DNA from: Candidatus Poribacteria bacterium
GTDB lineage: Bacteria > Poribacteria > DTPJ01 > WJIO01
Assembly (NCBI GenBank): GCA_014730235.1
Contig: WJIO01000450.1
Coordinates: forward strand, 1-5,973
DNA: 5,973 bases
Reading direction: 5' to 3'
This document shows, in pieces, positions 1-5,973 of this stretch. Each line of letters starts with the position of its first letter. Positions within the stretch are counted from its first letter, which is position 1. The notes below the pieces were generated by a model. It ran no database searches. It saw nothing but the letters and a program-made list of their open reading frames with translations, and was not told the DNA's origin. Position numbers and translations under genes: made by a program.

Positions 1-147
1 CTCTAAGGTAGGTAACTCATTTGGCTTATATGATGATTCCAGTCGGGATACAGCCTCTTTGTTGGTTAAACCTTGCTCCAAATCAGTATTTAACTCATGG
101 GCGACTGAGTCGACTTCCATCGTATGCCAGGGGAAAGCTGATGACAT
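1..147 (-). CDS. P-type cation-transporting ATPase, N-terminal fragment (probable Ca2+ pump)
   Basis: This is the start of a minus-strand gene that runs off the left edge; 49 codons are visible and the frame is open to position 1. The translation begins MSSAFPWHTMEVDSVAHELN, continues with TDLEQGLTNKEAVSRLE and reaches KPNELPTLE. This is the cation-ATPase N-terminal domain pattern (W-H, then V..L.T....GL...E...RL....PNEL) found in SERCA/PMR1-like calcium pumps and related P-type ATPases. The usual YGPNEL reads YKPNEL here. The ATG at 147-145 is preceded, in its own sense, by AGAGG with a six-base spacer, which fixes the start. The phosphorylation site, ion-binding helices and nucleotide domain lie outside the window, so the ion carried cannot be proven. 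Calcium is the likeliest substrate given the family and the divergently transcribed sodium/calcium exchanger. A Na+/K+- or H+-type P2 ATPase remains possible. Confidence 0.85.
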   Translation of the reverse strand, partial: MSSAFPWHTMEVDSVAHELNTDLEQGLTNKEAVSRLESSYKPNELPTLE

Positions 148-208
148 TTTTTTCCTCTAAACCTTATATTTTTACCGCGAGTTTCATTGGATTTTTTTTA
201 CTTTGTCA

Positions 209-270
209 GCTTGGTAATATATACTATCATGTCAATTTTTTTCAGTCAACAGAAAAAAAATTTACCAAGC
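209..270. repeat. Nested inverted repeat in the leader of the ATPase gene
   Basis: A nine-base arm GCTTGGTAA (209-217) is perfectly complementary to TTACCAAGC (262-270). Inside it, AATTTTTTT (234-242) can pair with AAAAAAATT (254-262), sharing one base with the outer arm. The structure lies upstream of the minus-strand ATPase and overlaps its tentative promoter. It could be an operator, a leader-RNA fold or a remnant of a small repeat. The inner A/T arms could easily be chance in such AT-rich DNA; the outer nine-base match is more convincing. Confidence 0.4.
216..245 (-). promoter_or_regulatory. Tentative promoter for the P-type ATPase gene
   Basis: Read on the minus strand there is a TATATT (-10-like, five of six consensus bases, plus positions 221-216) and, 18 bases upstream, CTGAAA (-35-like, four of six, plus positions 245-240). 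A perfect TTGACA also occurs on this strand at 235-230, but it lies only eight bases from TATATT, and no reasonable -10 sits 16-18 bases downstream of it. The region is so AT-rich that chance matches are expected, so this is a weak call. Confidence 0.25.
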
Positions 271-289
271 ATAAATTTTACATCCCTGT

Positions 290-312
290 GTTATTGCGAG
301 GAACGGAGTAAC
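290..312. repeat. REP-like imperfect palindrome (GCGAGGAACGGAG core)
   Basis: This 23-base hairpin has a stem of GTTATT against AGTAAC (one G-T wobble), a G-G mismatch, then CG against CG, closing on the loop AGGAA. The sequence resembles the dispersed palindromic elements of the form GTCATTGCGAGGAACGAAG...GTGAC that are scattered between genes in many bacterial genomes. Two transitions (GTCATT to GTTATT and its partner GTGAC to GTAAC) are compensatory, so the stem is kept. That resemblance is from memory; copy number in this genome is unknown. Confidence 0.5.
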
Positions 313-396
313 AAATAAAGTTTTTAGTCTGTATCAAAATTTTTGGCTCATCCAGTTTAAGTGTGGAAGTGTAAAAGACATCGTCCAATTAAGAAA

Positions 397-454
397 AAAA
401 TATCCTCCATTTGTCATTCCTGTGTACACAGGAATGACAAATGGAGGATATTTT
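397..454. repeat. Perfect 58-bp gapless palindrome
   Basis: Every base from 397 to 425 is complementary to its mirror base from 454 to 426, giving two 29-base arms with no spacer; the centre is CCTGTGTACACAGG. Symmetry breaks at 396/455 (A against C). The inner part (TTGTCATTCC ... GGAATGACAA) resembles dispersed REP-type elements that begin GTCATTCC and end GGAATGAC. As RNA it would form a very long hairpin. On the plus strand it is followed by TTTT, which is part of the arm. On the minus strand a run of seven T is followed by CTT, so it could end transcripts coming from the right. It sits between divergent genes, where an ordinary end-of-gene terminator is not expected. Confidence 0.9.
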
Positions 455-534
455 CAAATTATTACCATACTCAAACCGGAAGAGCTAAAGTTTTCACGGA
501 CATAAATTTTATGCTTGGTCAGAGGTATTCATAC

Positions 535-563
535 TTGACTTTTAATGTTGTTTGGATTATCCT
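535..563 (+). promoter_or_regulatory. Sigma-A/sigma-70-type promoter for the antiporter operon
   Basis: TTGACT (535-540) matches the -35 consensus at five of six bases. Exactly 17 bases downstream, TATCCT (558-563) matches the -10 consensus at four of six. Transcription would start near 570, giving a leader of about 75 bases before the antiporter ATG at 646. It is the best-spaced promoter I find in the intergenic region and probably drives the antiporter, trkH-like gene, tldD and tldE together. Confidence 0.55.
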
Positions 564-645
564 ACTGAAATGTGTAACTGCTGAATTTACGTTAAAATCA
601 AAATTTGAACAAAGATATATCTACAATGTTTATCTGGAGATAATA

Positions 646-1644
646 ATGAGTAAAACGGCTCTTGATCTGGTATTATTTGCGGTTGCAGTAGCACTTATTA
701 GCAAAGGTGCTGATTGGTTCACTGAGGCTTCGGTCAAAATAGCCGAGGCAACTCATATTCCCAAGGTTATAATTGGAGCGACTATAGTAAGTATAGCCAC
801 AACACTCCCGGAATTTTCAGTTTCGGCCATTGCCACAATACAAAACCATACAGATATGGCCATTGGAAATGCCATCGGATCATGTATATGTAATATAGGT
901 CTGATACTGGGAACATGTACTATAGCCCGGGCGAGTATTACTGATAAAAAATTACTGACTCAACAAGGTGGTTTCATGCTGGCAGCAGCGATAATCATTG
1001 CATTGTTAACTTTTACCGGCGGAATACCACGCTGGGGAGGAGTCATACTTATTATTGGGCTTGCATGTTACATGTATTATTCTGTACGCACAGCGAAATC
1101 AAGAAGAAGTAAAGCCCTTATAGAACAGGCTGTTGAAGAAGAAAGTAAGGACTTTCCATCCAAACCCACCTTGAGAAACCAAATCATATGGTTTTTAATA
1201 GGTGCTGCCTGTGTGGTGGCAGGGAGTCGTTTGCTGGTCTATACTGGTATAAAAATTGCGGAAATGCTGGGTGTACCGGAGATGATAATATCCCTTACTC
1301 TGGTGGCCCTGGGTACTTCTCTGCCTGAATATGTAACAGCTTTAACTGCGACTATAAAAGGACATCAGGAACTATCTGTAGGTAATATAATTGGCGCTGA
1401 TATGTTAAATATTTTCTGGGTACTGGGTGGATGTTCTTTAATCCGTCCTTTACCGCTTAATTCTGAAAATTCTTTCCTTGGCCTTCCGCAGACCCAATCT
1501 CTGGATATACCTGTAATGTTTCTCCTTATGATTCTAATGCTGGCTTTTGGTTTTTCAGAAGGCAAGTTAAGACGATGGCAGGGAGGAATACTCTTTCTGA
1601 TTTATGTTGTTTATATTATTATACTTTTTACAGTGGTAGGATAA
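646..1644 (+). CDS. CaCA-family calcium/sodium antiporter (YrbG-like)
   Basis: This 332-residue inner-membrane exchanger probably trades Na+ (or H+) for Ca2+. The length and two inverted alpha repeats are typical of the YrbG/NCX_Mj type. Repeat 1 has GATIVSIATTLPE (residues 44-56) and GNAIGSCICN (74-83). Repeat 2 has LVALGTSLPE (219-228) and GNIIGADMLN (246-255). The two ion-ligand glutamates, E56 and E228, are present. A charged loop at about 148-178 separates the two halves, as usual. Compared with the common GS-N-I-F-N signature, repeat 1 has cysteines at 80 and 82, and repeat 2 has A251 and D252. The open frame extends upstream to 361, but ATG 646 is chosen because GGAGA lies five bases before it, family homology begins there, and the upstream part would translate the palindrome. 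The next gene starts 12 bases after the stop. The exchanged ions are inferred from family; other divalent cations are possible. Confidence 0.92.
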   Translation: MSKTALDLVLFAVAVALISKGADWFTEASVKIAEATHIPKVIIGATIVSIATTLPEFSVSAIATIQNHTDMAIGNAIGSCICNIGLILGTCTIARASITDKKLLTQQGGFMLAAAIIIALLTFTGGIPRWGGVILIIGLACYMYYSVRTAKSRRSKALIEQAVEEESKDFPSKPTLRNQIIWFLIGAACVVAGSRLLVYTGIKIAEMLGVPEMIISLTLVALGTSLPEYVTALTATIKGHQELSVGNIIGADMLNIFWVLGGCSLIRPLPLNSENSFLGLPQTQSLDIPVMFLLMILMLAFGFSEGKLRRWQGGILFLIYVVYIIILFTVVG

Positions 1645-1656
1645 TTTTTTTGTTTT

Positions 1657-3414
1657 ATGCAAATAAATAGAGCAAAATTTCAGTCAAAGCTACTCCATAC
1701 ACTGGACCTGCTTATGGTTATTGTGGCTATGTTGGCCATAGTATCGCTTATTATTGAAGTAGGCGGATTCGACCTTAGTATGGAGACAAAGGAGCAGTTA
1801 GAGGTCCTTAATTGGATAATAATAGCTTTATTTCTTGCTGAACATTTTATAAGATGGGGTGTTGACCAATTTAGCTTTTCGTATTTAAAAAAACATTGGT
1901 TCAGCTTTTCTCTGGTATTCATCTTTGTGTTTCTTCTAATTATAATCAAGTATCCTGCAATTTTTAAACAGGATTCAGACACACTGCGTTTTGTAGACCT
2001 TTCAGTTACCCGGGCGTACGTGATAATTGTTCGGCTTTACATCTTGGTAAATCTTCTGATTAAGGGTATATCTACAAGTTCCAGGATAGCCAGAGCTAAT
2101 CTGCCAGCGGCCCAGATAGTATCTTTCAGTTTTATTTTTGTTATATTATTTGGTACTATATTTCTTATGCTTCCTGGTGCAACTAAAGCTGCAAAAGAAA
2201 TCAGTTTTGTAGATGCGCTTTTTACAGCTACATCCGCTACATGCGTCACAGGACTTATTGTTGTTGATACAGGATCTTTTTTCTCCAGATTTGGCCAGAT
2301 TGTTATTTTGATCCTTATACAGATCGGGGGCCTTGGGTTAATGACCATGACGGCTTTTTTTTCAATCATACTTGGCCGAAGTATGAGCGTAAAAGAAAGC
2401 GTTTTAATGAGCGATGTACTCAGTTCCAGCACTCTGTCAAAGATTTCTCACATGATAGTCTCAATCCTGATTCTGACATTTGTTTTTGAAGCCCTGGGTA
2501 TTTTATCCTTTTATTTATCGTGGTCAGATGTTAATGGGTTTGAACATGGATCAATTCTATATTACAGTGTTTTTCATTCTGTATCGGCCTTCTGCAACGC
2601 CGGTTTTTCTCTCTTCAGTGATAGTTTCTCCGGTTTCAAAGATGTTCTCAGCCATAATATGACTGTTACTTCCCTTATTATTTTTGGCGGTCTTGGTTTT
2701 ACTGTGTTGATGAATGTCTTCAGGTTTTTGCTTTTCAAGAAAGAACGGCTTTCATTACAAACCAAGCTGGTATTGTTATCAACGGCTTGTCTTATCGCTG
2801 TCGGTACAATACTGATACTGGTTACTGAGTGGGATCAAAGCCTGAAAGAATTACCCCTATTCACTAAAATACTGACAGGATATTTCCAGTCTGTAACAAC
2901 CAGAACCGCTGGGTTTAATACAATAAATATCGGTGGATTGACCAACGCATGTTACTTTTTGATGATGATATTAATGTTTATCGGAGCTTCCCCCGGTTCT
3001 ACCGGAGGGGGAATAAAAACCAGTACATTTAGCATACTAGTAGGCTCTATACTGTCTATGCTTAAAGGACGTGAATCTCTGGAAATGTTCAGGCGGAATG
3101 TTCCCAGGGAAATTGTAAATAAAGCCTTATCGGTTGTTATACTCGCCCTGGCATTATTGGCTGTGTTTGGTTTTGTCCTTTTGTTTACTGAAAAAGCTGA
3201 TCCCATGCACATACTATTTGAAATGGTATCGGCCTTTGGAACTGTAGGGTTATCGGCTGGCCTAACCCCAAACCTGAGTTTCTGGGGTAAAATTGTCATA
3301 ATAACAACCATGTTTATAGGTAGAATCGGACCCTTGACCCTGGCCCTGGCTATTGGACAAAGGCAGGAAAGAGTTGATTATGAATATCCTGATGAAGCTG
3401 TTATGATAGGATAA
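1657..3414 (+). CDS. TrkH/KtrB-family K+ uptake membrane subunit with N-terminal voltage-sensor-like domain
   Basis: This 585-residue membrane protein carries K+ inward, usually driven or gated with Na+ or H+ and an NAD/ATP-binding partner (KtrA/TrkA). The four pore loops are clear: TSATCVTGL (192-200), SVSAFCNAGFS (308-318), SVTTRTAGFNT (412-422) and MVSAFGTVGLS (523-533), each with the filter glycine. The gating loop GASPGSTGGGIKTSTF (443-458) and the family C-terminus MFIGRIGPLTLALA (552-565) are intact. The protein is about 130-150 residues longer than a plain KtrB. The extra N-terminal part has about four hydrophobic segments (roughly 17-35, 49-66, 81-98 and 117-137) and resembles the S1-S4 fold of voltage-gated channels (see findings). 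The ATG lacks a good ribosome site: the nearest AGG is 16 bases upstream in the preceding gene, so translation may depend on coupling across the 12-base gap. No ktrA/trkA gene is in the window. Confidence 0.92.
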   Translation: MQINRAKFQSKLLHTLDLLMVIVAMLAIVSLIIEVGGFDLSMETKEQLEVLNWIIIALFLAEHFIRWGVDQFSFSYLKKHWFSFSLVFIFVFLLIIIKYPAIFKQDSDTLRFVDLSVTRAYVIIVRLYILVNLLIKGISTSSRIARANLPAAQIVSFSFIFVILFGTIFLMLPGATKAAKEISFVDALFTATSATCVTGLIVVDTGSFFSRFGQIVILILIQIGGLGLMTMTAFFSIILGRSMSVKESVLMSDVLSSSTLSKISHMIVSILILTFVFEALGILSFYLSWSDVNGFEHGSILYYSVFHSVSAFCNAGFSLFSDSFSGFKDVLSHNMTVTSLIIFGGLGFTVLMNVFRFLLFKKERLSLQTKLVLLSTACLIAVGTILILVTEWDQSLKELPLFTKILTGYFQSVTTRTAGFNTINIGGLTNACYFLMMILMFIGASPGSTGGGIKTSTFSILVGSILSMLKGRESLEMFRRNVPREIVNKALSVVILALALLAVFGFVLLFTEKADPMHILFEMVSAFGTVGLSAGLTPNLSFWGKIVIITTMFIGRIGPLTLALAIGQRQERVDYEYPDEAVMIG

Positions 3415-3419
3415 ATACA

Positions 3420-3425
3420 GGGAGG
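3420..3425 (+). promoter_or_regulatory. Ribosome binding site deciding the tldD start
   Basis: GGGAGG is a near-perfect anti-16S match. Its last base is the first base of an in-frame GTG (3425), so it cannot serve that codon. The in-frame TTG at 3434 lies eight bases downstream, the ideal spacing, and is therefore the likely start. Confidence 0.75.
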
Positions 3426-3433
3426 TGCGTAAA

Positions 3434-4870
3434 TTGAAAGAACTTACAGACCTTGCAGTGGATACGGCAGCGCGCATGGGTGCTTCCTATGCGGATATAC
3501 GCATTATCCGTATCAATAATGAATCTGTATCAGCAAAAAACGAAAAAGTTTCGGGTATTGGAAAATCTGAGGATGAAGGTTTTGGCGTTCGGGTTTTAGC
3601 CAACGGAGCATGGGGATTTGCATCCAGCAGTAATCTTACGAGGGATGAAATTCAGAAAGTTGCCGCAGAAGCTGTGGAAATTGCCAGAGCCAGCGCAACC
3701 CTCAAGGAAACAGATGTAGTCCTTGCGCCGGAGGATACCCATGTGGATGTGTGGAAATCATCCTACGAAAAAGATCCCTTTGAAGTATCCCTTGAAACTA
3801 AGATTGACTTACTTCTGAAGATAAACGCTGAAATGATGAAGGTTAAAGATATAAAGGTAGCCAATGCTCATATGAATTTCATGCGGGAACACCAGTTCTT
3901 CGCCAGCAGCGAAGGAAGCTTTATAGAGCAGGAAATCCTGCGATCCGGTGCAGGATATTCGGCTACAGCTGTAGGCAATGACGACATGCAAACCCGTTCT
4001 TATCCCGATTCTCACGGTGGTCAATACATGGCAAAAGGCTATGAGGTTATAGAGGAAACACCCTTGCTGGAAAACGCCTTGCAAACAGCCGAAGAGGCAT
4101 CGGCCCTGCTTAAAGCTCCGCGATGTCCTGAAAGGGTCGCAGATTTAATACTGGGTGGATCCCAACTAGCCCTGCAAATACATGAGTCCATAGGTCATCC
4201 TACTGAATTAGACAGGGTACTTGGCACAGAAGCCAATTATGCTGGAACAAGCTTTGTTACTACAGACAAACTGGGTAATTTCCAATACGGATCTCCTGTT
4301 GTCAACGTAGTGGCAGACTCCACAATACCCTATGGTCTCGCTACTATAGGGTATGACGACGAAGGTGTTACAGCCCAGAAATGGCATCTGATAAAGGACG
4401 GCCTGTTCTCTGGTTATCTTACCTCTAGAGAGACTGCGCCGGTTATCGGTGAAGAACGTAGTAAAGGAGCAATGCGAGCCCATGGATGGGAGCGTATACC
4501 CCTTATCCGTATGACTAATATAAGTCTCATGCCAGGGGAATGGACTCTGGACGATCTGATCGCCGATACAAAAGACGGCGTATATATGGAAACTAACAAA
4601 AGCTGGAGCATTGACCAGAAGAGACTTAACTTCCAATTCGGCACAGAATTAGCCTGGGAGATTAAGAATGGTAAGAAGACCCGTATGTTTAAAAACACCG
4701 TATATCAAAGCATGACCCCGGAGTTCTGGAACTCATGCGACGCTATCTGTAATGAGGATCATTTCGTGTTATGGGGTTTGATTAACTGTGGCAAAGGGCA
4801 ACCGGGCCAGACGGCAGAGATGTCTCACGGTGCAGCACCAGCAAGATTCAGAAACGTAAAAATATTCTGA
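3434..4870 (+). CDS. tldD: TldD, zinc-binding subunit of the TldD/TldE metalloprotease
   Basis: TldD pairs with TldE to make a cytoplasmic protease whose active-site chamber degrades unfolded peptides. In E. coli the pair trims the microcin B17 leader and degrades the CcdA antitoxin. The product is 478 residues from TTG, the normal family length. The zinc motif HESIGH is at residues 250-255, followed by PTELDR, and the probable third ligand is the cysteine in NCGKGQPGQ (C452). Other family blocks are present: GFGVRVLANGAWGFASS near residues 49-65, GSPVVNVVADST in the middle, and a C-terminal MSHGAAPARFRNVKIF. The TTG start is favoured over GTG 3425 because of the position of GGGAGG. It follows the K+ transporter by 19 bases and precedes tldE by 16, so it is in the same operon and appears intact and catalytically competent. 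The substrate is unknown; no precursor-peptide gene is seen in the window. Confidence 0.93.
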   Translation: MKELTDLAVDTAARMGASYADIRIIRINNESVSAKNEKVSGIGKSEDEGFGVRVLANGAWGFASSSNLTRDEIQKVAAEAVEIARASATLKETDVVLAPEDTHVDVWKSSYEKDPFEVSLETKIDLLLKINAEMMKVKDIKVANAHMNFMREHQFFASSEGSFIEQEILRSGAGYSATAVGNDDMQTRSYPDSHGGQYMAKGYEVIEETPLLENALQTAEEASALLKAPRCPERVADLILGGSQLALQIHESIGHPTELDRVLGTEANYAGTSFVTTDKLGNFQYGSPVVNVVADSTIPYGLATIGYDDEGVTAQKWHLIKDGLFSGYLTSRETAPVIGEERSKGAMRAHGWERIPLIRMTNISLMPGEWTLDDLIADTKDGVYMETNKSWSIDQKRLNFQFGTELAWEIKNGKKTRMFKNTVYQSMTPEFWNSCDAICNEDHFVLWGLINCGKGQPGQTAEMSHGAAPARFRNVKIF

Positions 4871-4886
4871 GAGGGGGGATAGAAAA

Positions 4887-5973
4887 ATGTTAAGCAGAGA
4901 AGAAGCGAAAAAAATATTGGATAAAGTAATGTCAATGTCAAAAGCCGATGAAACAGAAGCCCATATAAGTGGTTACAAAAGCTCTCTTACGCGATTTGCC
5001 GAGAATCATATACATCAGAATGTCTCAGAAGACAACAAGGGCATATCAGTCACGGCTGTTATTGGCAAACGAATGGGAAGTGCCAGTACAAGTAAGCTGG
5101 ATGATGAATCCATAAAGAAAGTTGTCTCTGACGCTGCGGAAATAGCAAAACTTACCCCTCCTGAAGAGGATTTAATGCCAGGTCTGGGCCCTCAGGAATA
5201 CAGGACGGTAGATTCATACGATCCTGCTGTAGACAATATTACCCCCATGGACAGGGCTGAAGCTGTTGGTGAGATAATAGCAAAATGTCGAAAAAACAAC
5301 CTTCGGGCTGCGGGTGCTTTTTCCAACAACAAAGGCAGTCACGCTATAGCCACATCCAACGGTTTATTTGCTTATAATGCAGGAACAGGGGTAAATTTCA
5401 CCATGACAGCCCAGGGAGATAACAGCACCGGCTGGTCTGGAAAATCCTCCCATAAGCTTGTGGATGTTGAAACAAATGTTCTGGGTGATATAGCAGTAGA
5501 TAAGGCTTTAAAAAGCAGCAAGACCCGGGAACTACCTCCCGGTAAATATACGGTTATCCTTGAACCTGCGGCTATAGACATCATAAGTTTCATGTTCAGC
5601 GGCTTTAACGCCCTGGCTGTAGACGAGGGAAGGAGTTTTCTGGCCGGTAAGATGGGTCAAAAACTTCTTGGCGATAACATCACCATAACCAGCGATCCCT
5701 ATCACCCCTTACAGCAAGGTTCTCCCTTTGGTGGCGATGGAGTACCGAGGGAAAAGGTCTTACTGGTGGAAAACGGCGTGGCAAAAAATCTTGTTTATGA
5801 TCGATTAACGGCTAAAAAGCATAACGTAAAGCCAACAGGACATGGTTCTGGCGGCAGAAATGCTTATGGCGCCTATCCTTCCAATATAATTATGAAGGGC
5901 GGCAGTTCTACACTGGAAGAAATGATCGAATCTACAGATAAGGGTATACTCATTACCCGGTTCTGGTATATGC
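4887..5973 (+). CDS. tldE: TldE/PmbA, non-catalytic partner of TldD (3' end beyond window)
   Basis: The frame is open from ATG 4887 to the window edge, giving 362 residues of an expected 440-450. The translation starts MLSREEAKKILDKVMSMSKA and shows PmbA/TldE hallmarks: ETEAHISGYKSSLTRFAEN near 22-40, GISVTAVIGKRMGSAST near 52-68, and the C-terminal domain with LPPGKYTVILEPAA (216-229), SFMFSGFNALAVDEGRSFL (234-252) and GDGVPREKVLLVENG (284-298). Where TldD carries HExxxH, this protein reads DIISFMFS, so the zinc site is absent, as expected for TldE. It supplies the second half of the heterodimer and helps enclose the chamber. A strong AGGGGGG eight bases before the ATG fixes the start. No frameshift is seen; the break is only the end of the window. 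Confidence 0.93.
   Translation, partial: MLSREEAKKILDKVMSMSKADETEAHISGYKSSLTRFAENHIHQNVSEDNKGISVTAVIGKRMGSASTSKLDDESIKKVVSDAAEIAKLTPPEEDLMPGLGPQEYRTVDSYDPAVDNITPMDRAEAVGEIIAKCRKNNLRAAGAFSNNKGSHAIATSNGLFAYNAGTGVNFTMTAQGDNSTGWSGKSSHKLVDVETNVLGDIAVDKALKSSKTRELPPGKYTVILEPAAIDIISFMFSGFNALAVDEGRSFLAGKMGQKLLGDNITITSDPYHPLQQGSPFGGDGVPREKVLLVENGVAKNLVYDRLTAKKHNVKPTGHGSGGRNAYGAYPSNIIMKGGSSTLEEMIESTDKGILITRFWYM

Larger units (their letters stand above)
148..645. other. Divergent intergenic control region
   Basis: The 498 bases between the minus-strand ATPase and the plus-strand antiporter contain no credible gene. Two open frames cross it on the plus strand (21-311 and the stretch 361-645 upstream of the antiporter start), but their products match nothing I recognise; one overlaps the ATPase coding start and the other reads straight through the palindrome. 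The region is very AT-rich with several A and T runs. It holds a nested inverted repeat (209-270), a REP-like hairpin (290-312), a perfect palindrome (397-454) and a promoter (535-563). Promoters for both divergent genes must lie here or close by. I see nothing else in 313-396 or 455-534. Confidence 0.8.

Noticed and set aside
230-235. Perfect TTGACA on the minus strand as a -35 for the ATPase
   Set aside because: No -10-like hexamer occurs 16-18 bases downstream on that strand; the nearby TATATT is only eight bases away.
21-311. Plus-strand open frame of 96 codons
   Set aside because: It overlaps the ATPase coding start on the other strand, has no clear ribosome site, shows no family resemblance and ends in AT-rich intergenic DNA.
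361-645. 95-codon upstream extension of the antiporter frame
   Set aside because: It starts with GTG without a ribosome site, translates both arms of the palindrome, and CaCA homology plus GGAGA point to ATG 646.
2987-3012. Strong C-rich/G-rich hairpin in the trkH-like gene
   Set aside because: It is explained by codons for the conserved SPGSTGGG gating loop and has no T run after it.
3265-3288. Hairpin with ACCCC/GGGGT arms near the 3' end of the trkH-like gene
   Set aside because: It lies inside the coding region, has a short bulged stem and is followed by AAAATTG, not a T run, so it is not a terminator.
4208-4636. 142-codon minus-strand open frame inside tldD
   Set aside because: It is a shadow of tldD, with no recognisable protein features, and the tldD frame carries all the conserved motifs.

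Overview
This AT-rich window holds five genes and one long control region. Strong GGAGG-type ribosome sites, a probable TTG start and tight gene packing suggest a low-GC, Clostridia-like Gram-positive bacterium. This is an inference from style; no rRNA or other marker gene is present.

Layout: (1) 1-147, minus strand: the first 49 codons of a P-type cation-transporting ATPase, cut by the window edge. (2) 148-645: a 498-bp divergent intergenic region without a credible gene. It contains a gapless perfect 58-bp palindrome, a second REP-like hairpin, a nested inverted repeat and a good sigma-A-type promoter facing right. (3) 646-1644: a CaCA-family sodium/calcium antiporter. (4) 1657-3414: a TrkH/KtrB potassium-uptake membrane subunit with an extra N-terminal membrane domain that resembles a voltage sensor. 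(5) 3434-4867 plus stop: TldD, the zinc-binding subunit of the TldD/TldE protease. (6) 4887 to the end: TldE/PmbA, its partner, missing about the last 80 residues.

The four plus-strand genes are separated by only 12, 19 and 16 bases and no terminator-like hairpin lies between them, so they probably form one transcript starting near position 570. The left half of the locus is about cation homeostasis: a probable Ca2+ pump, a Na+/Ca2+ exchanger and K+ uptake. The right half is a peptide-processing or protein-quality protease. No RiPP precursor or modification gene and no KtrA/TrkA gating subunit is visible here.

Nothing amounts to a clearly new system. The items most worth a second look are the perfect palindrome and its companion hairpin, the voltage-sensor-like extension on TrkH, and the joining of ion transporters with tldD-tldE.
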